Positions 1 through 7,335 of a stretch of 10,874 bases of DNA are shown here, piece by piece; the first letter of the stretch is position 1; each line of letters starts with the position of its first letter. A model generated the notes under the pieces. The model was not told the DNA's origin, did not search any database, and saw nothing but the letters and a program-made list of their open reading frames with translations. A program made the translations under genes and the position numbers. The DNA is from Psychrilyobacter sp. (lineage in GTDB: Bacteria; Fusobacteriota; Fusobacteriia; Fusobacteriales; Fusobacteriaceae): NCBI GenBank assembly GCA_023145315.1, contig JAGLEA010000006.1:1-10874 (forward strand), given 5' to 3'.

Positions 1-1228
1 CTTTCTGTTATTTTTTTTATATTCTCTTTTTTTATTCCAATTCCTGTATCTTTGATCTTAATACCTATTCTATCAGCTTCATCTACAACAGAAACAGTTA
101 CACTACCATTGTTTTTATTATATTTTATTGCATTTGACATAAGATTATAAAATATATCTCTTAAAAGAGCTTCATCTCCTAATATTTCAACTTGAGTATC
201 TTTAATCTCACAACTTAGTTTTATATTTTTTTCAACTGCTAGAAGTTCCATGAATTCATATAATTCAGTCACCATATTTTCTATTTTAACAGGTTTAAAA
301 TAATCAACTATAGTTGATGGATTTCTATTAAAAACTAGTAATTTCTGAATAATATTATCCAACCAATTAATTTCTTCTAGTATTTTTATGAGATCTTCTT
401 GGTATTCTTCCTTAGTTCTCTCATTTACTAATTCTACCTCTATTAAGGTTTTTATAGACATCAGTGGAGTTTTTAACTCGTGACTCACATCTCCTGTAAA
501 TTCATTTATTTTTATAAAACTATCTTCTACTCTATCTAACATAGAGTTTAAAGTTATTATCAAATTTTTAATACTTTTATTTTCACAATTTATATTTATC
601 CTTTTTTCTAAATTTTTACCCTTTATTTGATTAGCTGAATTAGTAATTTCATCTATTCCTACCAATACTGACTTCATAATGTTTTTAGAGTTATAGTAAT
701 TTAAAATCGTTCCCCAAATAAGTAAAACTAGAAATATAACAAATAATAAACCTAGATAATTAGCTATATCATTCATATTTTTTATAAGAGCATATCGATA
801 TATTTGATTGTCATTTACTATCTCACCTAAAAATACTCTATTATTTCCCACAGTTATATAGTTTTTACTATTTTGATTTCTTTCAACTAACAACCCTTTT
901 ATCCTGTTAAAGTTGTTAAAAATATAGTATTCATCAGTTGATTCTACATAAACTAAATTTTGAGTTCTGGGATTAATAATCAAAATTTTAAAATTATTTG
1001 ATAGTAAATTTGTATTAGTTATAATTTTTTCTGGCTTAAACTTTATTTCATTCTCTAATAAAAGGCTTTTAAATGTTGCTATTTCATCAGTTAATTTATT
1101 ATCTAAATTTTTTTTTAAAATATAGTAACTTAAAAAGAATATAGTAGCAAATGTTATAATCGAAATGATGAAGTTTCTAATACTGCTTTTTAATAGAGCT
1201 ATTCCTATGAAGTTTTTTCTGTAGCCAC
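1..1228 (-). CDS. Sensor histidine kinase, 3'-truncated by window edge, N-terminus in doubtful frame
   Basis: This is a membrane sensor kinase, the likely partner of the response regulator just upstream. Numbering assumes a GTG at 1226-1228 and one extra A in the A6 tract. On that basis there is TM1 at about residues 19-38, an extracytoplasmic region of about 115 residues, TM2 at about 155-177, and a HAMP-like linker. The H-box is SHELKTPL (phosphoacceptor His about 250, codon 480-482). The N-box is NLMSNAIKYN and the G1 box DTGIGI; the rest of the ATPase domain lies beyond base 1. The frame is continuous from TM1 to the edge. Upstream of TM1 it has no ATG, GTG or TTG before a stop inside the regulator gene. 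The GTG directly after the regulator's stop is in another frame, which closes after seven codons. The CusS/PhoR-like architecture is clear, but the stimulus is unknown. Confidence 0.85.
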
Positions 1229-1897
1229 CTATCCTTTTAATATATATCCTACTCCCCTCACTGTATGTATTATTTTATCAGGAAAAGGCTTGTCAATCTT
1301 TCTTCTCAAATGGTTTACATAGACATCTACCACGTTTGTATCTACAATAAATTTTATGTCCCATACTTTTTCCATGATCATCATTCTTGTTAAAGCTATA
1401 TTTTTATTTTCTAAAAAATATTCTAACAGTTGAAACTCCCTGGTTGTTAACTCAATTAGCTCATCACCTCGTACAACACTTCTCTTTAATATATCCAATT
1501 TTAAATCTTTAACTGCAAGAATATTATCTTTGACCTCGTGTGTTCTTCTATAAATAGCTCTAATTTTTGCTAATAACTCTGAAAATTCAAAAGGCTTTAC
1601 TAAGTAGTCATCTGCTCCTACATCTAATCCTAGAATCTTATCTTCTAATTGATTTTTAGCAGAAATAAGCATTATGTGGGTATTATTATTTTTACTTTTT
1701 AAATATTTAACAACCTCTAGACCGTTGATTTTAGGAATCATAATATCTAATAATATTAGATCATAACCTGTATTTGTTGCATAACTAATCGCCTCTTCAC
1801 CATTATCTACAACATCAACACTGTATCCCGCTTCTACTAACCCTTTGTATATATAGTCTGATATTTGTTTTTCATCTTCTACAACCAATATTTTCAT
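1229..1897 (-). CDS. OmpR/PhoB-family response regulator
   Basis: This is a two-component transcription factor of 222 residues, the usual family length. The N-terminal receiver domain (about 1-115) has the acidic pair E7/D8, the phosphoacceptor D51 in the LLDIMIP segment, and the conserved switch and lysine region ending VKPFEFSELLAKIRA. The C-terminal winged-helix DNA-binding domain ends with VRGVGYILKG, typical of the OmpR class. The ATG start is preceded by AGGAG at good spacing. It lies 27 nt downstream of the M18 aminopeptidase start of transcription unit order (aminopeptidase, regulator, kinase), with no terminator between. Its stop codon almost touches the presumed kinase start, so translation of the pair is probably coupled. 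Targets cannot be deduced; the kinase domain layout resembles envelope or metal-stress sensors, but that is only a loose resemblance. Confidence 0.95.
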   Translation of the reverse strand: MKILVVEDEKQISDYIYKGLVEAGYSVDVVDNGEEAISYATNTGYDLILLDIMIPKINGLEVVKYLKSKNNNTHIMLISAKNQLEDKILGLDVGADDYLVKPFEFSELLAKIRAIYRRTHEVKDNILAVKDLKLDILKRSVVRGDELIELTTREFQLLEYFLENKNIALTRMMIMEKVWDIKFIVDTNVVDVYVNHLRRKIDKPFPDKIIHTVRGVGYILKG

Positions 1898-1924
1898 ATT
1901 AACTCCTGACTAACATTTTTCTTT

Positions 1925-3214
1925 TTATAACGAATAAAATCCTTTTATTAATTTTTTTAGATTTGCAAAATCTTCGACACCACATAGTTCACGAATAGAA
2001 TGCATCCCTATCATAGCAAGTCCTAAATCAACAGAATTGATATCTAGATGTGTCGAAGATATAGGCCCTATTGTTGATCCTCCTCTCATATCTGATCTGT
2101 TTACAAAATATTGATACGGTATCTCATTGTTTTCAAGAATTTGCTTTACAACCGATAATGACTGAGCATCTGATGTATAAGATTGATTAGCATTCACTTT
2201 AAGTGCTATTCCACCATTCATCTTTGGTTTTAATATTGGATCTGTTTTTTGACTTTGTGCAGGATGGATTGCGTGTGCTCCATCTACTGACATCATAAAT
2301 GAACTACTTAGTGTTCTAAGAAACTCCTCTCTAGATAACCCTTGCGAGATAGATATTCTTTCTAGTGTATTTAGAAGCATATTTGAATCAGCACCTTGCT
2401 TAGTACTACTTCCAACCTCTTCGTTATCAAAACATGCTAATACATTTATACCACTAAAATCTGTAGCTTCTAATAATCCATGTAATCCCGAAAATAATGA
2501 TCCTAAATTATCTATTTTTTGAGCTGAAATCATCTCTTCCTCTAAACCGACCAACGTTCCTTTCTCAAACTCATATAAAAATAGATCAAAGTCTAAAATG
2601 TCTTCTACTTTCAAATTGTTTTCTTTTGCTATTAATTTTAATAAAAAATTCTTTTTTTCTAACTCATTATTTACTAATGATAAAACAGGTAATGTATCAT
2701 TTTGTTTATTTAATTCAAATCCTGTATTTACTTCTCTATTTTGATGAATTGCAAGATTAGGAATAATTAAACACGGTTTATTTATATTTACTAAAACTGT
2801 TTTTGGTTGAAAAATGTTTTTTGATTTTACCACTACTCTTCCTGCAATACTTAAAGGTCTGTCTAACCAAGTATTGAGGATTGGACCACCATATACCTCT
2901 GTATTTAATCTTAAATATCCGTTTTCTAGCATTTCTGGACTTGGCTTTATTCTAAATCCTGGTGTATCAGTATGGTTTCCAGTGATTTTAAAACCTTTTT
3001 CTTGAAGATTTCCACTACCAATAGTAAAAGCCATTAAAGCTGAATTGTTTTTCTTGAAAAAATACTTTCCATCTTTTTCTAATTCCCATTTTTCTGTTTC
3101 AAAAATCTCTTTGAAACCTTTTGAACTTAATATTTTTGCTGTATTCTCTACTGCGTGAAACACTGACTTTGAACTGTGTGAAAATTCAATAAAATCCTTT
3201 GCTAATTTTTTCAT
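1925..3214 (-). CDS. apeB: M18 family aspartyl-type aminopeptidase
   Basis: This is a cytoplasmic metallo-aminopeptidase of 429 residues, close to the size of the ApeB/aspartyl aminopeptidase branch. M18 enzymes remove N-terminal, often acidic, residues from peptides using two metal ions in large homo-oligomers. Visible family signatures are HTDTPG (H81, D83), the VYGGP...WLDRPL region at about 107-121, D235 in the QKIDNLGSL segment, DNEEVGS (E265/E266), SVDGAHAIHP (D311), the MRGGSTIGPI segment at about 376-385, and a C-terminal GMHSIRE histidine (H405). All expected metal and catalytic positions appear intact. There is no signal peptide. The ATG is preceded by a G-rich ribosome site (GGGGG). 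It sits 21 nt after dinB and 27 nt before the response regulator, suggesting one operon. The symbol is a best match; apeA-type naming is possible. Confidence 0.95.
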   Translation of the reverse strand: MKKLAKDFIEFSHSSKSVFHAVENTAKILSSKGFKEIFETEKWELEKDGKYFFKKNNSALMAFTIGSGNLQEKGFKITGNHTDTPGFRIKPSPEMLENGYLRLNTEVYGGPILNTWLDRPLSIAGRVVVKSKNIFQPKTVLVNINKPCLIIPNLAIHQNREVNTGFELNKQNDTLPVLSLVNNELEKKNFLLKLIAKENNLKVEDILDFDLFLYEFEKGTLVGLEEEMISAQKIDNLGSLFSGLHGLLEATDFSGINVLACFDNEEVGSSTKQGADSNMLLNTLERISISQGLSREEFLRTLSSSFMMSVDGAHAIHPAQSQKTDPILKPKMNGGIALKVNANQSYTSDAQSLSVVKQILENNEIPYQYFVNRSDMRGGSTIGPISSTHLDINSVDLGLAMIGMHSIRELCGVEDFANLKKLIKGFYSL

Positions 3215-3235
3215 TTTTATCCCCCTATTTTATAG

Positions 3236-4354
3236 TTAAAATTTTACAATTTTATCTTTTAAATCTAATATATTTTTTTCTCTTTGAATTTCATCTACTT
3301 TTTTAAACGCTAGTTGATACATCTTATTTTTAGTTAAATTTCCCAAAGTTACTCCTAATAATTTTACACCTTTATTAAAATTTAATTCCTGTAATATTTC
3401 TTGAAATGTTTTTTCTAATTCACTATATTTTTTTGTGTGAACAGCCAAGCTCTTAGATCTCGTTATCGTAATTCTATCTTTATATCTAACTTTAATCGTA
3501 ATAGTTTTAGCTCGATAACCACTTTTTATGAGCCTCTTGTGTACTCCAATATACATTTTTTTTAATTTTTCAGAAATAACCTCTTTATCTTCCAAAGGTA
3601 GAGAGTATGTACTTTCATTTCCAATAGAATGAGTTTTTGATTGAATTGCTACCCTTCTACTATCTATACCTCTGGATCTTTCGTATAGCATATCACCTTT
3701 ATTATAGCCTAATATGTTTCTTATTTCTCGTAATGATAAGCTTAATACGTCTGATATTAAGACGATCCCCTTTGCCTTTAAAATTTCTTGTGTTTTCTTA
3801 CCTATTCCAGGAATTAATTTAACACCTTTATCAGAAATATAATCAGAAAAAATATTATTATCTGAAAATAAAGTTATACCTCCTGGCTTTTTTGCCTCAC
3901 TAGCTAATTTAGCACTTAATTTATTATAGCCAATTCCTATGGAGCAAGTTAATCCTGTATGTTTAAAAATTCCTTTTTTAAATCTTTTTGCAAATTCTAG
4001 ATGAGATGGATATTTATCAATAATATCTGTAATGTCTATATATCCTTCATCTAATGCTATGAACTCTACATTAGCTGAAATTTTTAATACCAATTCCTTA
4101 ATTTGTCTAGATACTTCCCCATATTTCTGACCGTCTACTCGTAAATATATACCATTTGGGCACAGTTGCCTAGCTTTTACAACACTCATAGCAGAGTGGA
4201 GCCCATATTTTCTTGCTTCATAGTTACACGTTGTTATGACACTAGTTCCTACTATAACTGATTTACCTTTTAGTTTTGGTCGATCTCTTATCTCAATCGA
4301 AGCATAAAATGCATCCATATCGTAGTGGAGGATTACTCTTGCTTTTTTTACCAT
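3236..4354 (-). CDS. dinB: DNA polymerase IV (Y-family translesion polymerase)
   Basis: This is an error-prone Y-family polymerase that bypasses template lesions. Its 372 residues are close to the family norm. The catalytic acidic residues are visible: D12 in HYDMDAFYASIE, and D102/E103 in ALDEGYID. Y17 occupies the steric-gate position that excludes ribonucleotides. TTCNYEARKYGL (about 41-52) is the nucleotide-binding segment. A helix-hairpin-helix stretch IPGIGKKTQEIL follows at about 181-192, then the little-finger domain. QLAF at 347-350 resembles a beta-clamp binding motif (family form QLxLF), although it is not at the extreme C-terminus. AGGAGG lies 4 nt before the ATG. It is first in the group with the aminopeptidase and two-component genes, behind the promoter at 4395-4423. 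I see no LexA-type operator, so SOS control is not supported by this sequence. Confidence 0.97.
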   Translation of the reverse strand: MVKKARVILHYDMDAFYASIEIRDRPKLKGKSVIVGTSVITTCNYEARKYGLHSAMSVVKARQLCPNGIYLRVDGQKYGEVSRQIKELVLKISANVEFIALDEGYIDITDIIDKYPSHLEFAKRFKKGIFKHTGLTCSIGIGYNKLSAKLASEAKKPGGITLFSDNNIFSDYISDKGVKLIPGIGKKTQEILKAKGIVLISDVLSLSLREIRNILGYNKGDMLYERSRGIDSRRVAIQSKTHSIGNESTYSLPLEDKEVISEKLKKMYIGVHKRLIKSGYRAKTITIKVRYKDRITITRSKSLAVHTKKYSELEKTFQEILQELNFNKGVKLLGVTLGNLTKNKMYQLAFKKVDEIQREKNILDLKDKIVKF

Positions 4355-4358
4355 AGCT

Positions 4359-4364
4359 CCTCCT
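4359..4364 (-). promoter_or_regulatory. dinB ribosome binding site
   Basis: A perfect AGGAGG (minus strand) stands 4 nt upstream of the dinB ATG and confirms that start. Confidence 0.85.
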
Positions 4365-4394
4365 AATTTTCATTTATTAAAAAATCTTAATATA

Positions 4395-4423
4395 AGTATA
4401 GCACACGATTATAGAATTTTAAA
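4395..4423 (-). promoter_or_regulatory. Promoter of dinB-aminopeptidase-two-component operon
   Basis: On the minus strand there is TTTAAA (4418-4423), a 17-nt spacer, then TATACT (4395-4400). An upstream TG one base before the -10 makes it an extended -10 element. It lies between the terminator of the preceding unit and the dinB start, about 40 bp upstream of the ATG. No other comparable promoter is visible before dinB, and the spacing of the next three genes makes it the likely driver of all four. Confidence 0.7.
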
Positions 4424-4425
4424 AC

Positions 4426-4450
4426 AAAAAAAACCTTTAAAATAAGGTTT
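4426..4450 (-). terminator. Intrinsic terminator after the NlpA/MetQ-like gene
   Basis: On the minus strand AAACCTT and AAGGTTT form a 7-bp stem (4431-4437 with 4444-4450) with a 6-nt loop, running into a T-tract of eight. It begins 9 bp after the stop codon of the binding-protein gene and separates the ftsW-tetR-binding protein unit from the dinB unit. Confidence 0.8.
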
Positions 4451-4459
4451 CTCTCAGGT

Positions 4460-5251
4460 CTATTCCATAAAACTTATATTATTTCCATATTTCATCAATA
4501 TAAATAATTTAGTTTCCTTACTTTTCAATAATTCAGAAAACTTAACCACTTCTCTATCTTCTATAAATTTTTCCCTAGTCACTAAAACATTTATATATTT
4601 TTTATAAAAGTTTTCTAAAGCTAGAGAATCTTTTTCAGGGTTATATCCTTCATTTGTTGCTATTTCACCATTTAACACTACATAATCTGCTACTTCTAAA
4701 TATCTTGTCATCAAATTACTAGCAACTGCAACTATCTCTAAATTAAATGGATTTGATATAATATTCCTTATTGCAGTTTTTGTTCTTATAGGGTTAAGTT
4801 TTATTAATCCCATGGTTTCCAAAAACTCTAAAGCTCTTTTTTGGTTAGACGTATCTTCAGGTATAATAATTGTCGATCCATGGCTTACTCCCTTTATAGA
4901 GTTGTGCTTCAATGAATATATCCCCATAGATTCTACATACATTTCAACTAACGGTAGGAGATTGGTTTTATTTTTCTTATTATACTCTTCTAAAAAATCT
5001 AATGTTTGAAACATTGTAATATCAATTTTTTTATCTAGTAAATCACTGTTCATTATTTCATAATTATTATAATAAATAATTTCTATTTCTAGTGTAGTAT
5101 CTAGATTATTTATAAATTTAACTGTCTCTGAATTAAAATTAGAAGTTACACCTATACGTAAAGGCGATGAATAGATAGATATACTAAATATTAAAAATAA
5201 ACTGATTTTTAATATTACTAAACTCAAACTACTTTTCTTTTCTCGTCCCAA
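4460..5251 (-). CDS. NlpA/MetQ-like substrate-binding protein, no lipobox cysteine
   Basis: This 263-residue protein resembles the NlpA/MetQ family, the binding components of methionine ABC importers. Matches include the ITMFQTLDFLEEYNKK segment (about 78-93), IIIPEDTSNQKRALEFLE (about 128-145) followed by GLIKL, and VVLNGEIATNEGYNPEKDSL (about 191-210). Residues 10-28 form a hydrophobic signal segment after a basic start. Where MetQ has a lipobox Cys, this protein has SISIYSSP and no cysteine, so it is probably secreted soluble or stays signal-anchored. The start is TTG (5249-5251), 8 nt after AGGAG, and overlaps the end of the TetR gene by 23 nt, implying translational coupling. No metN or metI partner is in the window. 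Family membership is likely; the methionine ligand is not shown. Confidence 0.8.
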   Translation of the reverse strand: MGREKKSSLSLVILKISLFLIFSISIYSSPLRIGVTSNFNSETVKFINNLDTTLEIEIIYYNNYEIMNSDLLDKKIDITMFQTLDFLEEYNKKNKTNLLPLVEMYVESMGIYSLKHNSIKGVSHGSTIIIPEDTSNQKRALEFLETMGLIKLNPIRTKTAIRNIISNPFNLEIVAVASNLMTRYLEVADYVVLNGEIATNEGYNPEKDSLALENFYKKYINVLVTREKFIEDREVVKFSELLKSKETKLFILMKYGNNISFME

Positions 5252-5804
5252 CTATACCACTCCTAAAAAAATAATCAAATTTAACAAGGTAATATCGCAA
5301 TAATTTTTCATCATTTTTATATTTTTTACATATATCAATAATACTAGTAATTCCTGACTTTAATAAAAGTCTAACAAATTCTGGATCTCCATTAGAGGGT
5401 ATTATACTTTTAGTTTTTTCCCACCTCATATCGACTAATTCTTCTACAAAATTTTCATATTTTGTTCCTGATGAAGAATCAAATAAAATAGTAAACTCTG
5501 TCGGTTTTGCTATTACATTTTCTATATAGCACTTCAAAAGTTTTCGTGGTGTTTTTTCAAAATCATTTGTTATATTTGCTAGCTTTTCATGTATATGGCT
5601 ATATTTTAAATTTGAATATACCTCAAATACTATCGAATCAAATAGATCAGCTTTATTTTTATAATAAATATAAATATTTCCTATTGGAACTTTTGATTTT
5701 TCCGAGATCTCTTTCATCGTTGTTTTCTTGTAACCTTTAGCTTTAAAAATTTTGATTGCGTTATTATATATTTTTTCCTTAACTTCTTTTTTCTTTATTT
5801 GCAT
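5229..5804 (-). CDS. TetR/AcrR-family transcriptional regulator
   Basis: This is a 191-residue one-component repressor-type regulator. I start it at the ATG at 5802-5804 rather than the longer in-frame ATG at 5844-5846. The shorter start sits one base after the ftsW stop and just behind an AGGAAAGG ribosome site, and the longer form would add 14 residues inside ftsW. The N-terminal helix-turn-helix (about 28-51) reads TTMKEISEKSKVPIGNIYIYYKNK, the classical TetR pattern with the IYxYYKNKADLF recognition end. The C-terminal ligand domain is not assignable to a ligand. It lies between ftsW and the binding-protein gene, overlapping the latter, so it may control that gene or its own operon. I see no obvious palindromic operator near the possible promoters. 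Confidence 0.92.
   Translation of the reverse strand: MQIKKKEVKEKIYNNAIKIFKAKGYKKTTMKEISEKSKVPIGNIYIYYKNKADLFDSIVFEVYSNLKYSHIHEKLANITNDFEKTPRKLLKCYIENVIAKPTEFTILFDSSSGTKYENFVEELVDMRWEKTKSIIPSNGDPEFVRLLLKSGITSIIDICKKYKNDEKLLRYYLVKFDYFFRSGIVGTRKEK
5260..5264 (-). promoter_or_regulatory. Ribosome binding site deciding TTG start of the binding protein
   Basis: AGGAG on the minus strand lies 8 nt before the TTG at 5249-5251, inside the 3' end of the tetR-like gene. No ATG is available before the signal-peptide hydrophobic core, so this supports the TTG start. Confidence 0.55.
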
Positions 5805-5805
5805 C

Positions 5806-7050
5806 TTACCTTTCCTCAACAGATATTGTAGAATTTTTATTAACATTGTATAAAATCCCTACTGCTAATAATGTAGTCCATAATGAAGTTCCACCATAAC
5901 TCATGAGAGGCAGTGGAATTCCAGTCACTGGCATTAATCCCGTTACAACATATACATTCATAATTATCTGACTAAACAGATATCCTGTAATACCTATAGC
6001 CAGGTATTTTCCAAAATAGTCTTTAGAAGATCTTGCTATTGCTGTTCCTAACTGAAGTATGATGATGTAAGCTAAAAACATTAAAGATGTCCCTACAAAT
6101 CCCCATTCCTCTCCTACAGAAGCTAAAATAAAATCTGTATGCATTTCAGGAAGATAACTATATTTTTGTGTCCCACGACCTAAGCCCTTACCTAATATTC
6201 CACCATTTCCTATAGCTATTAATGATTGTTTTATTTGATAACCATCACCATTGTCGTATTCATCGTAGATTACGCCGTTTACATATGCTTTTATACGTCT
6301 ATTACGGTAAGATGTAGTATCTCCTAAAAAATAAGAGTAACTTCCATAAATTATACCTATAACCATTACTATTCCTATTACTCTAAATATATATTTTAAT
6401 TCTATATTCGTAAAAAACAACATCACTAATGCTATAGCTATATAGTGAAGTGCTGTCCCTAAATCTTTTTGAAAATATACAGCTAAAACAAAAAATCCTA
6501 TTACAGGTGCTACAGTTTTTATGATTTCTAAATTTTTATGTTTTTTCTCCTTACAACCTTCTAATCCCTTTGCCAACAATATCACATAAACTATCTTTAA
6601 TAATTCTGATGGTTGAAGGTTAAAAGGGACAATTATTAATTTTATCCAACGTCTACTACCATTTATAGATGGAACTATGGCATCTATTCTAAATATAGTT
6701 CCTATAAATAAGATTCCAAACAATACAAAAGTTAACAAAGCTAAAAACTTCATTATCTTAACTTTTTTATAATATTTATAGTTAAAAAATAACCCTGCAC
6801 ACAGTGGTATTATTCCAACAACTAAAAATATAACTTGTTTTTTTATAAAATGATACTCATCTTTATATTTTACAACTGACATATAAAAACTAGCACTAGC
6901 AACATTTAAAAGACTAAATACCGCTAATCCTATAGTTACTATTATAAGGATCCATCCCCTTACTTTTACAGAAGAATCTCTTGTATTTTCTTCAATCTTT
7001 TTTTGAATTTTAAAGCTTTTTCCATATATACTTTGCTTTATTATCTTCAA
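5806..7050 (-). CDS. ftsW: FtsW/RodA SEDS peptidoglycan glycosyltransferase, FtsW-like
   Basis: This is an integral membrane SEDS protein that polymerises lipid II into glycan strands, working with a class B penicillin-binding protein at septum (FtsW) or sidewall (RodA). It has 414 residues with about ten membrane spans after a roughly 30-residue basic cytoplasmic tail. Signatures are NGSRRWI (130-136), QPSEL (146-150), FQKDLGTAL (about 193-201), QSLIAIGNGG (about 275-284), LPEMHTDFI (300-308; D306 corresponds to the catalytic Asp known in the family), GEEWGFVG, and PVTGIPLPLMSYGG (374-387). The QKYSYLPEMHTDF context looks more FtsW than RodA, but RodA cannot be excluded. The start is TTG (7048-7050), 6 nt after a perfect AGGAGG; the next in-frame ATG would delete TM1. 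Its stop is one base from the TetR start. A terminator ends only about 20 bp upstream. Confidence 0.93.
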   Translation of the reverse strand: MKIIKQSIYGKSFKIQKKIEENTRDSSVKVRGWILIIVTIGLAVFSLLNVASASFYMSVVKYKDEYHFIKKQVIFLVVGIIPLCAGLFFNYKYYKKVKIMKFLALLTFVLFGILFIGTIFRIDAIVPSINGSRRWIKLIIVPFNLQPSELLKIVYVILLAKGLEGCKEKKHKNLEIIKTVAPVIGFFVLAVYFQKDLGTALHYIAIALVMLFFTNIELKYIFRVIGIVMVIGIIYGSYSYFLGDTTSYRNRRIKAYVNGVIYDEYDNGDGYQIKQSLIAIGNGGILGKGLGRGTQKYSYLPEMHTDFILASVGEEWGFVGTSLMFLAYIIILQLGTAIARSSKDYFGKYLAIGITGYLFSQIIMNVYVVTGLMPVTGIPLPLMSYGGTSLWTTLLAVGILYNVNKNSTISVEER

Positions 7051-7056
7051 TTTTTT

Positions 7057-7062
7057 CCTCCT
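7057..7062 (-). promoter_or_regulatory. ftsW ribosome binding site deciding a TTG start
   Basis: A perfect AGGAGG lies 6 nt upstream of the TTG at 7048-7050. The next in-frame ATG is inside the first membrane span, so this site fixes the non-ATG start. Confidence 0.85.
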
Positions 7063-7068
7063 AATTTC

Positions 7069-7095
7069 AAAAAAAAACTAGCTCGAAAGCTAGTT
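7069..7095 (-). terminator. Intrinsic terminator of the tRNA-Gly/tRNA-fMet unit
   Basis: On the minus strand an 8-bp perfect stem AACTAGCT/AGCTAGTT (7076-7083 with 7088-7095) closed by a TTCG tetraloop runs into a tract of nine Ts. It starts 12 nt after the encoded CCA of tRNA-fMet and ends only about 18 bp before the ftsW start. Confidence 0.9.
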
Positions 7096-7107
7096 AAAAA
7101 GTTTATT

Positions 7108-7184
<77 letters not shown>

Positions 7185-7209
7185 ATATCTACTTTTTTTT
7201 AGTCTTTAT

Positions 7210-7285
<76 letters not shown>

Positions 7286-7303
7286 ACTCTTAAAGACAAA
7301 TTA

Positions 7304-7332
7304 ATTCTACACTATCATAAAGATAATGTCAA
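7304..7332 (-). promoter_or_regulatory. Strong sigma-70-type promoter of the tRNA unit
   Basis: On the minus strand there is a perfect -35 TTGACA (7327-7332), a 17-nt spacer, and -10 TAGAAT (7304-7309), placing transcription start near 7297, about 12 nt before tRNA-Gly. The -35 lies only 4 bp after the stop codon of the esterase gene, and no terminator separates the two, so esterase transcripts may also run through the tRNAs. Confidence 0.88.
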
Positions 7333-7335
7333 CTT

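Noticed and set aside
2497..3005. Plus-strand open frames of 63-87 codons within the aminopeptidase
   Set aside because: Antisense shadows of a clear M18 gene with no ribosome site or recognisable domain.
4355..4425. LexA/SOS operator before dinB
   Set aside because: No GAAC-type inverted repeat or other recognised LexA-site pattern is visible between the promoter and the gene.
3637..5740. Plus-strand open frames of 61-77 codons within dinB, the binding-protein gene and tetR
   Set aside because: Antisense shadows inside well-supported genes on the opposite strand.
5805..5846. Longer TetR start at 5846
   Set aside because: It would add 14 residues inside ftsW; the ATG at 5802-5804 has a better-placed ribosome site and a normal TetR N-terminus.
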